From Klebsiella aerogenes KCTC 2190 (GTDB lineage: Bacteria > Pseudomonadota > Gammaproteobacteria > Enterobacterales > Enterobacteriaceae): 64,000 nt of DNA. How positions within the stretch are numbered: position 1 is the first letter of the stretch; each line of letters begins with the position of its first letter. The notes below the pieces were generated by a model. The model made no database searches, had not been told where the DNA came from, and saw only the letters and a program-made list of their open reading frames with translations. This document shows, one piece after another, positions 1-10,710 of this stretch. The translations under genes and the position numbers were made by a program. Location: positions 310,001-374,000 of the forward strand of contig NC_015663.1 of NCBI RefSeq assembly GCF_000215745.1. The letters run 5' to 3'.

Positions 1-237
1 GACGGCGACGGTCTTTTCCTGCGCCAGACGATGCGGATCTAAATCAGCCTGATTCAGCTCGATAATCGCCTGGGCAATACGCCAGGTTGGAGAACCGTTG
101 AGCGCGACCACGGCCTTCTCATCAAAACGCATACCGTAACGGCCCAGTACTTCACGCCATGCCTTACGATGCGTCGGCTCGGTATCGAGGATGGTGCCAT
201 CCATATCGAAAATCAGTCCTGCGTAACGTTGGTACAT
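1..237 (-). CDS. yqaB: YqaB-type HAD sugar phosphatase, 3' end cut by window edge
   Basis: The first 79 codons of a haloacid dehalogenase (HAD) family phosphatase are present and the rest lies outside the window. HAD motif I, DMDGTILDTE, is at residues 11-20 and contains the nucleophile and acid/base aspartates. The sequence is nearly identical to E. coli YqaB as I recall it, including NGSPTWRIAQAIIELNQADL. YqaB dephosphorylates fructose-1-phosphate and 6-phosphogluconate in the cytosol. The start ATG is at 237. The position downstream of the Arg tRNA cluster matches E. coli, except that a BON-domain lipoprotein gene lies between. Confidence 0.93.
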   Translation of the reverse strand, partial: MYQRYAGLIFDMDGTILDTEPTHRKAWREVLGRYGMRFDEKAVVALNGSPTWRIAQAIIELNQADLDPHRLAQEKTVAV

Positions 238-316
238 CGTGTTCTCACAAACCGGATAAGGAAACGTTACTGTATCGCAAAAGGCGGGTTTTGTCGCGGG
301 GGAGCCAGAGACAGCA

Positions 317-336
317 AAGGCGCCTGCAGGCGCCTT
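317..336 (-). terminator. Palindromic terminator after the BON-domain lipoprotein gene
   Basis: A perfect 20-base palindrome, AAGGCGCCTGCAGGCGCCTT, lies 27 bases past the stop of the lipoprotein gene. On the minus strand it is followed by TTTG. The short T run makes it a plausible but not strong intrinsic terminator. Confidence 0.6.
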
Positions 337-363
337 AATCAACTCGGGATAGCGAAAACGGTA

Positions 364-678
364 TTATTTGATTCGCAGGTCGTTCTCAACCACGCGCACG
401 CCCTGCACGCGACGGGTGACCTCTACCGCCCGTTTAGCGCTCTCAGCCGACGATACGAAACCGCTCAGCTGTACGCGGCCTTTAAAGGTCTGCACGCTAA
501 TTTCTGAGGATTTGATATCTTTTTCGTTAAACAGCGCGCTTTTTACCTTGGTAGTTACCACGGTATCGTCAATATAACCGCCGGTGCTTTCTTTGGTGGA
601 CGATCCGGCACAGCCTGCCAGAGATACGGCGACCAGAAGCGTTGCGCAAAAGGCAGGTATTGCTTTGAACCATTTCAT
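364..678 (-). CDS. Small BON-domain outer-membrane or periplasmic lipoprotein
   Basis: Encodes 104 residues. An N-terminal lipoprotein signal ends in the lipobox LAGC at about residues 20-23, followed by a Ser/Thr-rich linker. A single BON domain (about residues 38-104) shows the typical pattern TTKVKSALF...GRVQLSGFV...A.RAVEVTRRVQGVRVVENDL. BON domains bind phospholipid or partner proteins and occur in envelope stress proteins such as OsmY and DolP. Those have two domains and this one has one. I start at 678 because AGGAGAG sits 8 bases upstream; an in-frame ATG at 696 lacks such a site. The gene stands alone between yqaB and the tRNA operon. Its specific role is unknown. Confidence 0.85.
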   Translation of the reverse strand: MKWFKAIPAFCATLLVAVSLAGCAGSSTKESTGGYIDDTVVTTKVKSALFNEKDIKSSEISVQTFKGRVQLSGFVSSAESAKRAVEVTRRVQGVRVVENDLRIK

Positions 679-973
679 TGATTTCTCTCCTTGCATTCAT
701 CACACCCGGTTCAGGTAGATCTACAGGGATAAATTATAGTGGAAAGAGCGACTTGCCAATAAGAAATGTGTTGATTATCGAGGAGATAAAATGCGTCGTA
801 CTGATGGGATGAAAATTGGAGAGTTTTATTGAAGAGAAGATGGTGCATCCGGGAGGATTACTCGGCTACGCCTCGCCCTACGGGCCGTTGCTGACGCAAC
901 GTTATCCTTCCTGGTACTCGCGATAATTTCGCATACCATGCAACAATCGAGATTGCTGTTACTGAGGAGAATA

Positions 974-1050
974 TGGTGCATCCGGGAGGATTCGAACCTC
1001 CGACCGCTCGGTTCGTAGCCGAGTACTCTATCCAGCTGAGCTACGGATGC
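974..1050 (-). tRNA. argQ: tRNA-Arg(ACG), fourth copy in the operon
   Basis: A 77-base gene with encoded CCA. It folds as a full cloverleaf: acceptor GCATCCG/CGGATGC, anticodon loop CTACGAA with anticodon ACG (read as inosine-CG), T-arm GGTTCGAATCC. It is identical to the three other Arg copies in this cluster. It is promoter-distal, so I assign the argQ name by order only; the copies cannot be told apart by sequence. Confidence 0.97.
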
Positions 1051-1228
1051 ATCGGAAAAGCTAGTTTACTACAGAATTAATCCGAATCAGGTATGAAGGT
1101 GCATCCGGGAGGATTACTCGGCTGCGCCTCGCCCTTCGGGCCGTTGCTTACGCAACGTTATCCTCCCTGGTGCTTGCGATAATTTCGCAGACCATACAAC
1201 AACGTCGTCGCTGTTATTAAGGAGAATA

Positions 1229-1305
1229 TGGTGCATCCGGGAGGATTCGAACCTCCGACCGCTCGGTTCGTAGCCGAGTACTCTATCCAGCTGAGCTACG
1301 GATGC
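1229..1305 (-). tRNA. argZ: tRNA-Arg(ACG), third copy in the operon
   Basis: A 77-base gene with encoded CCA and anticodon ACG, identical to its neighbours. It is followed by a repeat spacer bearing a tRNA 3'-end remnant at about 1099. The argZ name is by order in the cluster. Confidence 0.97.
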
Positions 1306-1494
1306 ATCGGAATAACTAGTTTACTACATAATTCATCTGAACAATTCAGAATCAGGCAAGAATGGTGCATCCGGGAGGATGACTCGTCTACGCCTCGCCC
1401 TACGGGCCGTTGCTTATGCAACGTTATCCTCCCTGGTGCTGGCGAAAATTTCGCAGACCATGTAACAACGGTATGGCTGTTACTAAGGAGAATA

Positions 1495-1571
1495 TGGTGC
1501 ATCCGGGAGGATTCGAACCTCCGACCGCTCGGTTCGTAGCCGAGTACTCTATCCAGCTGAGCTACGGATGC
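1495..1571 (-). tRNA. argY: tRNA-Arg(ACG), second copy in the operon
   Basis: A 77-base gene with encoded CCA and anticodon ACG, identical to its neighbours. It is followed downstream by a spacer with a tRNA 3'-end remnant at about 1363. The argY name is by order in the cluster. Confidence 0.97.
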
Positions 1572-1721
1572 ATCGGGAAACTTGCTTTACTACGCGTCAG
1601 TGTCACAACTAACACATGCCACACTGAGTATGATGGAGTAATCGGTAGAGTGACTCGATTACGCCTCGCACTGCGGGCCGCTGCTTTCACAGCGTTCTTC
1701 TTTCTGTTTACAGAGAGAAGA

Positions 1722-1798
1722 TGGTGCATCCGGGAGGATTCGAACCTCCGACCGCTCGGTTCGTAGCCGAGTACTCTATCCAGCTGAGCTACGGATGC
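1722..1798 (-). tRNA. argV: tRNA-Arg(ACG), first copy in the operon
   Basis: A 77-base gene with encoded CCA and anticodon ACG. It lies 4 bases downstream of serV, so the two must be cut from one precursor. The downstream spacer (1572-1721) differs from the other three and has no obvious 3'-end remnant. Confidence 0.97.
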
Positions 1799-1802
1799 AA
1801 AA

Positions 1803-1895
1803 TGGCGGTGAGGCGGGGATTCGAACCCCGGATGCAGCTTTTGACCGCATACTCCCTTAGCAGGGGAGCGCCTTCAGCCTCTCGGCCACCTCACC
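1803..1895 (-). tRNA. serV: tRNA-Ser(GCT)
   Basis: A 93-base class II tRNA with long variable arm and encoded CCA. Acceptor GGTGAGG pairs with CCTCACC, and the anticodon loop CTGCTAA gives anticodon GCT for AGC/AGU codons. It is the first gene of the Ser-Arg-Arg-Arg-Arg operon, as in E. coli. Confidence 0.97.
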
Positions 1896-1962
1896 ACACA
1901 ACACGCCTCTTGCGAGTGCTTCGAAGAACTTGTTTCTGCTCTTCGTCGCTGCGATGGCGCAC

Positions 1963-1990
1963 ATATTACTTTCTGAGACTTATAAGTCAA
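1963..1990 (-). promoter_or_regulatory. Strong sigma-70 promoter of the serV-arg tRNA operon
   Basis: On the minus strand TTGACT (1990-1985) and TAATAT (1968-1963) are separated by 16 bases. They are followed by a G/C-rich discriminator, GTGCGCC. That discriminator is the hallmark of stringently controlled stable-RNA promoters, so ppGpp control is a reasonable inference. Confidence 0.8.
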
Positions 1991-2201
1991 ACAATTTTTC
2001 GAGAGCTTTTTCCGTTTGCACACTTCACGCGCAATTAGCCTGCAAAAACGGCAAAAAGAGTATTTTATCAACAGGAAATAGCCCTTTACGGCCACTCAAA
2101 AGCGACAACGAAAAATGACGTACGGCGAATAAAAACAAAAGAGAGGATGTCGCGAGAGAAGAAACAGGAGAAGAAAAGAGAAAAACGACCGCCGGAGGGA
2201 T

Positions 2202-2225
2202 GCGCCTCACAATAAAGCGAGGCGC
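2202..2225 (-). terminator. Stem-loop downstream of csrA
   Basis: GCGCCTC and GAGGCGC pair across a 10-base loop starting 8 bases after the csrA stop. The downstream T run (GTCGTTTTTC) begins only about 15 bases past the stem, so this may be a terminator or a 3'-end stabiliser. Confidence 0.5.
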
Positions 2226-2232
2226 GGAAAGC

Positions 2233-2418
2233 TTAGTAACTGGACTGCTGGGATTTTTCAGCCTGGATACGCTGGTAGATTTCTTCACGATGTACAGAGA
2301 CTTCTTTAGGGGCGTTGACACCAATACGTACCTGGTTACCCTTAACCCCTAAAACTGTCACAGTGACCTCATCTCCAATCATGAGGGTCTCACCAACTCG
2401 ACGAGTCAGAATCAGCAT
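2233..2418 (-). CDS. csrA: CsrA post-transcriptional regulator
   Basis: Encodes 61 residues, the usual E. coli length, with an essentially identical sequence ([18 protein letters not shown]). CsrA is a homodimeric RNA-binding protein that recognises GGA motifs in leader RNAs. It represses glycogen synthesis and biofilm functions and promotes glycolysis and motility. It is sequestered by CsrB/CsrC RNAs. The conserved L4, R6 and R44 involved in RNA contact are present. AGGAG lies 8 bases before the ATG. Position between alaS and serV is as in E. coli. Confidence 0.98.
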
Positions 2419-2611
2419 TCTTTGCTCCTTGAAAGATTAAAAGAGTCGGGTCTCTCGCATCCCGGCATTATCCATCATATAACGCCAAAAAGTAAGCGAT
2501 GACAAACACCTCGCGGTGTAAGCAGTCACGGCATCACATTCTGTTAAACCTAAGTTTAGCCGATCTACACAACTTCAACCCGACTTTATCGTTATCAGTA
2601 CTTATGACGCA

Positions 2612-2641
2612 AGGTGCCGTAACCCTCTGGTTACGGCACCT
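2612..2641. terminator. Perfect 13-bp stem, 4-base loop hairpin, likely end of alaS transcription
   Basis: AGGTGCCGTAACC, loop CTCT, GGTTACGGCACCT. It lies downstream of alaS beyond the ERIC element and upstream of the csrA leader. Neither strand has a clear T run directly after the stem, so it may act by blocking exonucleases or with Rho. Confidence 0.5.
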
Positions 2642-2642
2642 A

Positions 2643-2765
2643 TACCCGTCATACTTCAAGTTGCATGTGTGTTGGCTTTCCTCGCTCACCCCAGTCACTT
2701 ACTTGAGTAAGCTCCTGGGGATTCGCTGCGTCGCCGCCTTCCTGCAACTCGAATTATTTAGGGTA
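2643..2765. repeat. ERIC (IRU) element
   Basis: A 123-base imperfect palindrome. It starts TACCCGTCATACTTCAAGTT and ends, on the other strand, TACCCTAAATAATTCGAGTT. The centre contains both ERIC landmarks, CGCTCACCCCAGTCACTTAC and TAAGCTCCTGGGGATTC. ERICs are non-autonomous enterobacterial repeats that are transcribed with their host operon. This one lies between the alaS stop and the hairpin, so it would form a large stem-loop in the alaS 3' end. Confidence 0.95.
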
Positions 2766-2781
2766 AATGCGTTTATAGTTA

Positions 2782-5409
<2,628 letters not shown>

Positions 5410-5428
5410 AATTATCCTGAAATCAAGC

Positions 5429-5550
5429 TACACTTCATCCTTCAAGTCGCCTCTGACCTGGCGGAACGTCCTCTCCCGGTAGTGAACTCACGTACGCCCC
5501 AGAAGCTGTTCTCTCTTGCCGCCGTGATGCAGCTTGAATGATTTTGTGTA
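5429..5550. repeat. Diverged ERIC-like palindrome in the alaS leader
   Basis: A 122-base segment whose ends mirror each other: TACACTTCATCCTTCAAGTC at the left and, read on the other strand, TACACAAAATCATTCAAGCT from the right. The right arm (TTGCCGCCGTGATGCAGCTTGAAT) closely follows the ERIC at 2643-2765 (TCGCCGCCTTCCTGCAACTCGAAT in the same register). The core is degraded. It begins 19 bases upstream of the alaS start codon, so it lies within or across the alaS leader. Confidence 0.65.
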
Positions 5551-5660
5551 TAAGGAATAATCGCCCTGGACGCTGATTATGCAATCACAAGCAGCGGCCC
5601 GACGGAATAAAGTGGGAATAAGATAAGTTTTCTTTAGAGGGAAGTAAAATCCCCGATGGG

Positions 5661-6161
5661 TCAATCTGCAAAATTTCGCCAGATTTCCTGGATATCTTCC
5701 ATCAGATAGCCGCGGTACAGCAAAAATCGCTGGATTTTAACTTTTTCAGTAAAGGTGGTAGGTAACGGTTCGCCGTATTTACGCTGCGCCTGCTCTTTGG
5801 CCAGCGCCGCCCAGTCGATTTCACACTCGCGCATCGCGCTTTCGATGTCGCTGCGGCCAATGCCCTTTTGATTCAACTCCTGGCGGATACGTGCCGGCCC
5901 ATAGCCCTTGCGGCTCCGGCTGGCAATAAACTGGCGAACAAAACGCTGGTCATCAAGATAGCGGTTTTCCAGGCACCAGCCGACAACCTGTTCGAGCTCT
6001 TCCGACGTGATGTCCAGCTTTTCAGGGCCGTTTTTACTCATTACCGGCGCCGCCAGCTTACGCCGCAGCTCCTGTTCGCTATGATCGCGCATCGCCAGAA
6101 TACGAATTGCGCGATCCAACAGACGCGCATAGCCGGAGCGGCGTGGTGAAGTCTCAGTCAC
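5661..6161 (-). CDS. recX: RecX, RecA regulator
   Basis: Encodes 166 residues, same as E. coli, and strongly similar ([44 protein letters not shown]). RecX binds RecA filaments, caps their growth and inhibits strand exchange. The protein consists of three-helix repeats. I use the GTG at 6161 (MTETSPRR), which has GAGG 5 bases upstream and gives the usual length; a GTG two codons earlier overlaps that site. It lies 70 bases after recA across a stem-loop, so expression probably depends on partial read-through. Confidence 0.96.
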   Translation of the reverse strand: MTETSPRRSGYARLLDRAIRILAMRDHSEQELRRKLAAPVMSKNGPEKLDITSEELEQVVGWCLENRYLDDQRFVRQFIASRSRKGYGPARIRQELNQKGIGRSDIESAMRECEIDWAALAKEQAQRKYGEPLPTTFTEKVKIQRFLLYRGYLMEDIQEIWRNFAD

Positions 6162-6188
6162 AGGCACCTCGATAATCTAAGAAAAGCA

Positions 6189-6212
6189 AAAGGGCCGCAT
6201 CAGCAGCCCTTT
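6189..6212 (-). terminator. recA-recX intergenic terminator stem
   Basis: On the minus strand AAAGGGCTGC and GCGGCCCTTT form a stem across TGAT, followed by TGCTTTTC. It lies 20 bases after the recA stop. In E. coli a similar terminator is read through at low level to give recX. Confidence 0.75.
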
Positions 6213-6231
6213 GTCACTCTTTTAGACGATA

Positions 6232-7332
<1,101 letters not shown>

Positions 7333-7355
7333 TTAATATTTGTTCAGTTGAGGCA

Positions 7356-7383
7356 ATTATACTGTATGGTCATACAGTATCAA
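7356..7383 (-). promoter_or_regulatory. recA promoter with LexA (SOS) box
   Basis: The 20-base SOS box TACTGTATGGTCATACAGTA (7360-7379) matches the consensus CTG-N10-CAG. It lies between a -35 TTGATA (7383-7378) and a -10 TATAAT (7361-7356) spaced by 16 bases. The -35 hexamer includes the pncC stop codon, so the recA promoter begins inside the end of pncC. Confidence 0.97.
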
Positions 7384-7877
7384 GTATTTTGTAGAAATTG
7401 TTGCCAGAGCAGATTTAACGCATAGGCCGTCGCCTGACGACGCACCGCTTCGCGGTCTCCGGCAAAGCATTCGCGGCGGGTCACGCCCTGCTCGTTCGCA
7501 CAGGCGACGCCGAACCACACGGTGCCGACGGGCTTCTCCGCGCTGCCGCCGTCCGGGCCGGCGATACCGCTGACCGATACCGCATAGGTGGCGCGCGCCG
7601 CGCGTAGCGCGCCAATTGCCATCTCGACAACCACCGGTTCGCTCACCGCGCCGTTATCCAGTAACGTCACTTCGCTCACGCCAATCATCTGCGATTTGGC
7701 TTCGTTGCTATAGGTCACGAAACCGCGCTCAAACCACGCTGAGCTACCGGCAATATCGGTCAGCGCTTTGGCTATCCAGCCCCCGGTGCAGGACTCCGCG
7801 GTGGTCACCGTCGCGCCCTGCGCTTTCAGCGCCAGCCCAACCTGTTCGCTTAGCTGCATTAATTCTGAATCGGTCAT
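7380..7877 (-). CDS. pncC: Nicotinamide-nucleotide amidohydrolase PncC
   Basis: Encodes 165 residues, as in E. coli YgaD/PncC. It deamidates nicotinamide mononucleotide to nicotinic acid mononucleotide in NAD recycling. CinA-C family signatures are present: TTAESCTGGWIA near residue 25 and SGIAGPDGGSAEKPVGTVWFG near residue 100. I start at MTDSELMQLS (7877), which matches the E. coli start; upstream in-frame ATGs would add 15 unsupported residues. It is directly upstream of recA, whose -35 element overlaps its stop. Confidence 0.96.
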   Translation of the reverse strand: MTDSELMQLSEQVGLALKAQGATVTTAESCTGGWIAKALTDIAGSSAWFERGFVTYSNEAKSQMIGVSEVTLLDNGAVSEPVVVEMAIGALRAARATYAVSVSGIAGPDGGSAEKPVGTVWFGVACANEQGVTRRECFAGDREAVRRQATAYALNLLWQQFLQNT

Positions 7878-7979
7878 TTTCGCCCCGCTTAAGCCAGATA
7901 AAGAGGCCATCAAAGATAGCACTTTCGGCAGAGATATGGGGACGAGCTGGTGATTTTACGAGGGGGGATCCAAAAATGG

Positions 7980-8004
7980 GCCGTCCCGCTGCAACCAGGA
8001 CGAC
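7980..8004 (-). terminator. Terminator of the zinc ABC operon
   Basis: On the minus strand GTCGTCC and GGGACGGC pair across a TGGTTGCAGC loop, followed by CCATTTTTGG. It lies 12 bases past the stop of the binding-protein gene. Confidence 0.6.
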
Positions 8005-8015
8005 CAGACAACCCG

Positions 8016-8894
8016 TTACTTCATACTATTGACGATGAGCTCGACGTTATGGCGCAGCATTTTAACGTAGCTATCGGCCACGCCGCCCGGCTTAGACAGC
8101 GCTTCCGGATAGAGTTCGCCGCCCGGTTGCGCCCCCGTCGCGCCAGCGATTTGCTGCACCAGACGCGGGTCCAGCTGGTTCTCCATAAACCAGGTATGCA
8201 CGCCATCGGCTTTGATTTGCTTAATCAACGCCGCCACCTGCGCCGCGCTAGCTTCGCTCTCGGATGAGAGTCCCTGCGGCGCAAGGAACGTCACGTGGTA
8301 AGCGCGGCCAAAATAGCCGAAAGCATCATGGCTGGTCAGCACTTTACGCTTCACCTGCGGGATGGCGCTAAACTGCGCCTTCGCCCAGCCGTCAATTGCC
8401 GTCAGCTGCTCGATATAACGCTTACCGCGGCTCTGGAGCGCCGCTTTATCCTGCGGGTCGGCTTTCACCAGGCCATCAAGGATATTCTGCGCGTATAACG
8501 CGCCATTAGCGGCGCTATTCCAGGCGTGCGGATCGGTCACCGTTTTACCGTCTTCATCGAGGGTATGCGTCTTAACCCCTTTTGACGCCACCACTAATTC
8601 GCCCTTAAAACCGGACGCTTTCACCAGCCGATCCAGCCACCCTTCCAGACCAAGCCCGTTGACCACCACCACGTCGGCTTTGCTGAGCAGCGCGCTATCC
8701 TTCGGTGAAGGTTCAAAGGTGTGCGGATCGCCATCCGGCCCTACCAGCGTATCGACATGAACATGCTCGCCGCCGACCTGCTGCACCATATCGCCCAGCA
8801 CCGAAAAACTGCTTACCACGTTCAGCGTTTTTGCTATCGCCCCCTGCGCCATCAGCCCCACGGCTAACGCCATCACCACTGCACTTCGTTTCAT
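8016..8894 (-). CDS. Periplasmic zinc-type (cluster A-I) metal-binding protein
   Basis: Encodes about 292 residues with a signal peptide ending near AIAK. It belongs to the ZnuA/TroA family of ABC substrate-binding proteins. Likely metal ligands are the histidines in DPHTFEP, DPHAW and SHDAFGYF, and a late acidic ligand in ENQLDPRL. It lacks the His-rich loop of ZnuA. It is the last gene of an operon with a permease and an ATPase behind a Zur-like site, which argues for zinc. I start at the second of two adjacent ATGs, which is better spaced from AAGGA. It is not the canonical znuA, which lies elsewhere in these genomes. Confidence 0.88.
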   Translation of the reverse strand: MKRSAVVMALAVGLMAQGAIAKTLNVVSSFSVLGDMVQQVGGEHVHVDTLVGPDGDPHTFEPSPKDSALLSKADVVVVNGLGLEGWLDRLVKASGFKGELVVASKGVKTHTLDEDGKTVTDPHAWNSAANGALYAQNILDGLVKADPQDKAALQSRGKRYIEQLTAIDGWAKAQFSAIPQVKRKVLTSHDAFGYFGRAYHVTFLAPQGLSSESEASAAQVAALIKQIKADGVHTWFMENQLDPRLVQQIAGATGAQPGGELYPEALSKPGGVADSYVKMLRHNVELIVNSMK

Positions 8895-8901
8895 CATTTC
8901 C

Positions 8902-9765
8902 TTACCCCATTAATTTGCGCCAGCCAACGACCAGCCGGCTGCGCGTGCCAAAAAACACTGAAATAAAAAACAGTACGCTGGCGGTCAGCACGATGGCGGG
9001 CCCGGCGGGTAAATTCACTGCCCACGAAAGGCTCAATCCCATCCAGGCGCAAAACGCGCCGATCGCCGCCGCCAGCAACAAAATGCCCGGCAGCGTTCGT
9101 GCCCAGCAGCGCGCCGCTACCGCGGGCAACATCATCAGCCCTACCGCCATTAGCGTGCCGAGCACCTGGAACCCCGCCACCAGATTCAGTACCAATAGCG
9201 CGAGAAACAGGCCGTGCAGCAGCGCCGGTAGCCGCCGCGCGTTGACCTGTAGCCAGGCGCTATCGAACGCCTCGCTGACCAGCCCGCGATAAAACAGCGC
9301 AATGCACAGCAGCGTCAGGCTCGCCACGCCGGTGACAAAGAACGCCGCGTCGCTATCCACCGCCAGAATCGAACCGAACAGCAGGTGCAGCAGATCGACG
9401 CTGGAGCCGCGCAGCGAGACCAGCGTGACGCCAAGGGCCAGCGAGCCGAGGTAAAACCCGGCAAAACTGGCGTCCTCTTTCAGCGGCGTTCGCCGGCTGA
9501 CCCACCCCGCCACCAGCGCCACCGCGATCCCGGCGATAAATCCGCCAACGCTCATCGCCAGCAGCGACATGCCGTTAAGGAGATAACCCGCCGCCACTCC
9601 CGGCAGAATGGCGTGCGACAGCGCATCGCCCATCAGGCTCATCCGTCGCAGCAGCAATAGCACGCCTAACATGGTGGTGCTCAGCGACAGCGCGAAGCAC
9701 ACCACCAGCGCCCGGCGCATAAAGCCAAATTCAATAAAAGGTTGAAAAAAGGTATGCCAGATCAT
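8902..9765 (-). CDS. Zinc-type ABC transporter permease (ZnuB family)
   Basis: Encodes 287 residues with about eight predicted transmembrane helices. The family motif LMGDALSHAILPGVAAGYLL is at residues 45-64. The inner-membrane channel pairs with the ATPase encoded upstream, whose stop codon it overlaps by four bases (ATGA). The binding-protein gene follows after 7 bases. The C-terminus is short compared with some ZnuB proteins. Substrate is inferred from family and from the upstream Zur-like site. Confidence 0.9.
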   Translation of the reverse strand: MIWHTFFQPFIEFGFMRRALVVCFALSLSTTMLGVLLLLRRMSLMGDALSHAILPGVAAGYLLNGMSLLAMSVGGFIAGIAVALVAGWVSRRTPLKEDASFAGFYLGSLALGVTLVSLRGSSVDLLHLLFGSILAVDSDAAFFVTGVASLTLLCIALFYRGLVSEAFDSAWLQVNARRLPALLHGLFLALLVLNLVAGFQVLGTLMAVGLMMLPAVAARCWARTLPGILLLAAAIGAFCAWMGLSLSWAVNLPAGPAIVLTASVLFFISVFFGTRSRLVVGWRKLMG

Positions 9766-10439
9766 GCCTGCCTCGCGGTGTTGAAGGCGGGAAGCACGCT
9801 TGACGTCTCGCCCCAGCGCGCGTGCTGGGGTTCAAGCAGCAGCGTCTCGGGAAAGAAATCGGCCACGCACTGGTTATCGTGCAGCACCGCCAGTATCGTT
9901 TGCCCCTGGCGGTGCATATCGACGATAAGCGCCATCAGCTCGCGGCTGGTGGCCTCATCGACGCCGGTAAACGGCTCGTCCAACATCACCAGCGGCGCCT
10001 GTTGCACCATCACCCTGGCAAAGAGCATACGCTGGAACTGGCCGCCCGAGAGCTCTTCAATTGGCGTATTAGTCAGCGCGCTGATCCCCACCCGCTCAAG
10101 CGCCGCGGCGATGCGCCGACGCTCGTCGCCGCCCAGACCGCGCAGCAGCGAGACCCGCGGCCAGGCCCCCTGACTGACGACATCGCGCACCAGCAGCGGA
10201 AACTGTGATTCCAGGGCATGGCGCTGCGCCAGCCAGCCAACCACGGGCCGCCCTTTGCGCCAGTTCAGCCGGCCGCTAACCGGCGGAATAAATCCAGCCA
10301 GCGTTTTCAGCAGCGTCGATTTACCGCAGCCATTAAGCCCGACAATCGCCGTCAGGCTTCCCGCCGCAATCACGCCGCTCATCGCCGGAGTGATTGCCAT
10401 GCCTTCATACCCGGCAACCAGATGATCCAACTCAATCAT
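9762..10439 (-). CDS. Zinc-type ABC transporter ATPase (ZnuC family)
   Basis: Encodes 225 residues. Walker A is GLNGCGKST near residue 33, the ABC signature is LSGGQFQR near residue 125 and Walker B is PLVMLDEP near residue 145, followed by the H-loop VLHDN. I start at MIELDHLVAGYEG (10439). The long in-frame extension upstream is the shadow of a separate small gene whose TGA overlaps this ATG. The overlaps on both sides indicate translational coupling. Confidence 0.9.
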   Translation of the reverse strand: MIELDHLVAGYEGMAITPAMSGVIAAGSLTAIVGLNGCGKSTLLKTLAGFIPPVSGRLNWRKGRPVVGWLAQRHALESQFPLLVRDVVSQGAWPRVSLLRGLGGDERRRIAAALERVGISALTNTPIEELSGGQFQRMLFARVMVQQAPLVMLDEPFTGVDEATSRELMALIVDMHRQGQTILAVLHDNQCVADFFPETLLLEPQHARWGETSSVLPAFNTARQA

Positions 10440-10543
10440 GGCAGCGCCACCGCCCACCATGTGGCCAGCCATAGCGCCGCCAGCAGTCCGCAGGCGATTG
10501 CCACGCGCGCCGCGCCGGATGCCATAAAAACCGATGTGAACAT
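10436..10543 (-). CDS. Predicted 35-residue single-span membrane peptide heading the zinc ABC operon
   Basis: An ATG at 10543 preceded by GGGGCGGGAAT opens a 35-codon frame whose TGA (10438-10436) overlaps the ATPase start as ATGA. The peptide begins MFTSVFMASGAARVA and continues into one hydrophobic stretch rich in Leu, Ala and Trp (about residues 14-35), ending ALP. It is the first gene after the Zur-like operator. It has a good ribosome site, a coupled stop and a plausible membrane span, but I know no family for it. Alternatively it is a leader frame that only couples translation. Confidence 0.6.
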   Translation of the reverse strand: MFTSVFMASGAARVAIACGLLAALWLATWWAVALP

Positions 10544-10561
10544 ATTCCCGCCCCAATAAAA

Positions 10562-10576
10562 TGTTATAACATAACA
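10562..10576 (-). promoter_or_regulatory. Zur-like operator of the zinc ABC operon
   Basis: TGTTATAACATAACA is a perfect 6-bp inverted repeat (TGTTAT/ATAACA) with a 3-base centre. It lies in AATAAAATGTTATAACATAA just upstream of the operon. It resembles the E. coli znuA-znuC Zur box, whose core is ATGTTATAatATcACA-like. Placement 19 bases before the first start codon fits repression by zinc-loaded Zur. Confidence 0.72.
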
Positions 10577-10710
10577 ATATGGGATTCAGAAAAGAATGTA
10601 AATCTGCGTCAGCAAGAGGAAATGTAACAAAGGTCAACAAAAGGCATGCAGAAGGGAAAAAACGGATGGATAAGCGCGGCGTCCCGGGGCTACCAACCGG
10701 ATACCAGACC

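Larger units (their letters stand above)
841..1571 (-). repeat. Tandem tRNA-Arg/spacer repeats of about 260 bp with tRNA 3'-end remnants
   Basis: Each of the three promoter-distal Arg tRNA genes is followed downstream by a spacer that begins with GAGAATAT-like DNA and ends with a copy of the last ~18 bases of the tRNA (TGCATCCGGGAGGAT on the plus strand) at 841, 1099 and 1363. The spacers share blocks such as CTACGCCTCGCCCTACGGGCCGTTGCT and GTTATCCTCCCTGG in shorter pieces. The period is about 256-266 bases. The layout recalls the rtT repeats of the E. coli tyrT operon, where each unit also carries the tRNA 3' end. The spacer after the first Arg gene (1572-1721) is diverged and lacks the remnant. 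Confidence 0.8.
1896..2232. other. Gene-free stretch: tRNA operon promoter and csrA trailer
   Basis: These 337 bases lie between serV and csrA. They hold the tRNA operon promoter at 1963-1990 and a stem-loop downstream of csrA at 2202-2225. The rest is A/T-rich and shows no convincing coding frame. Confidence 0.7.
2419..2781. other. Gene-free stretch: csrA leader, hairpin and ERIC element
   Basis: These 363 bases between alaS and csrA hold the csrA 5' region (about 2419-2600), a perfect 13-bp hairpin at 2612-2641 and an ERIC element at 2643-2765. No coding frame is credible. Confidence 0.8.

Noticed and set aside
841..1798. Regularly spaced repeats resembling a CRISPR array
   Set aside because: The repeats are tRNA genes and their 3' remnants, the period is about 260 bases and no cas genes are near.
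841..1895. tRNA 3' remnants as integration (att) scars
   Set aside because: The remnants are explained by tandem duplication of tRNA plus spacer. There is no integrase or foreign gene in the interval.
1228..2038. Open frames containing repeated [14 protein letters not shown]
   Set aside because: These are translations through the complement of Arg tRNA genes, a known annotation artefact.
10440..10640. Long N-terminal extension of the zinc ABC ATPase
   Set aside because: It crosses the Zur-like operator and a better small frame in another phase, and known ATPases begin at the MIELDHLVAGYEG position.
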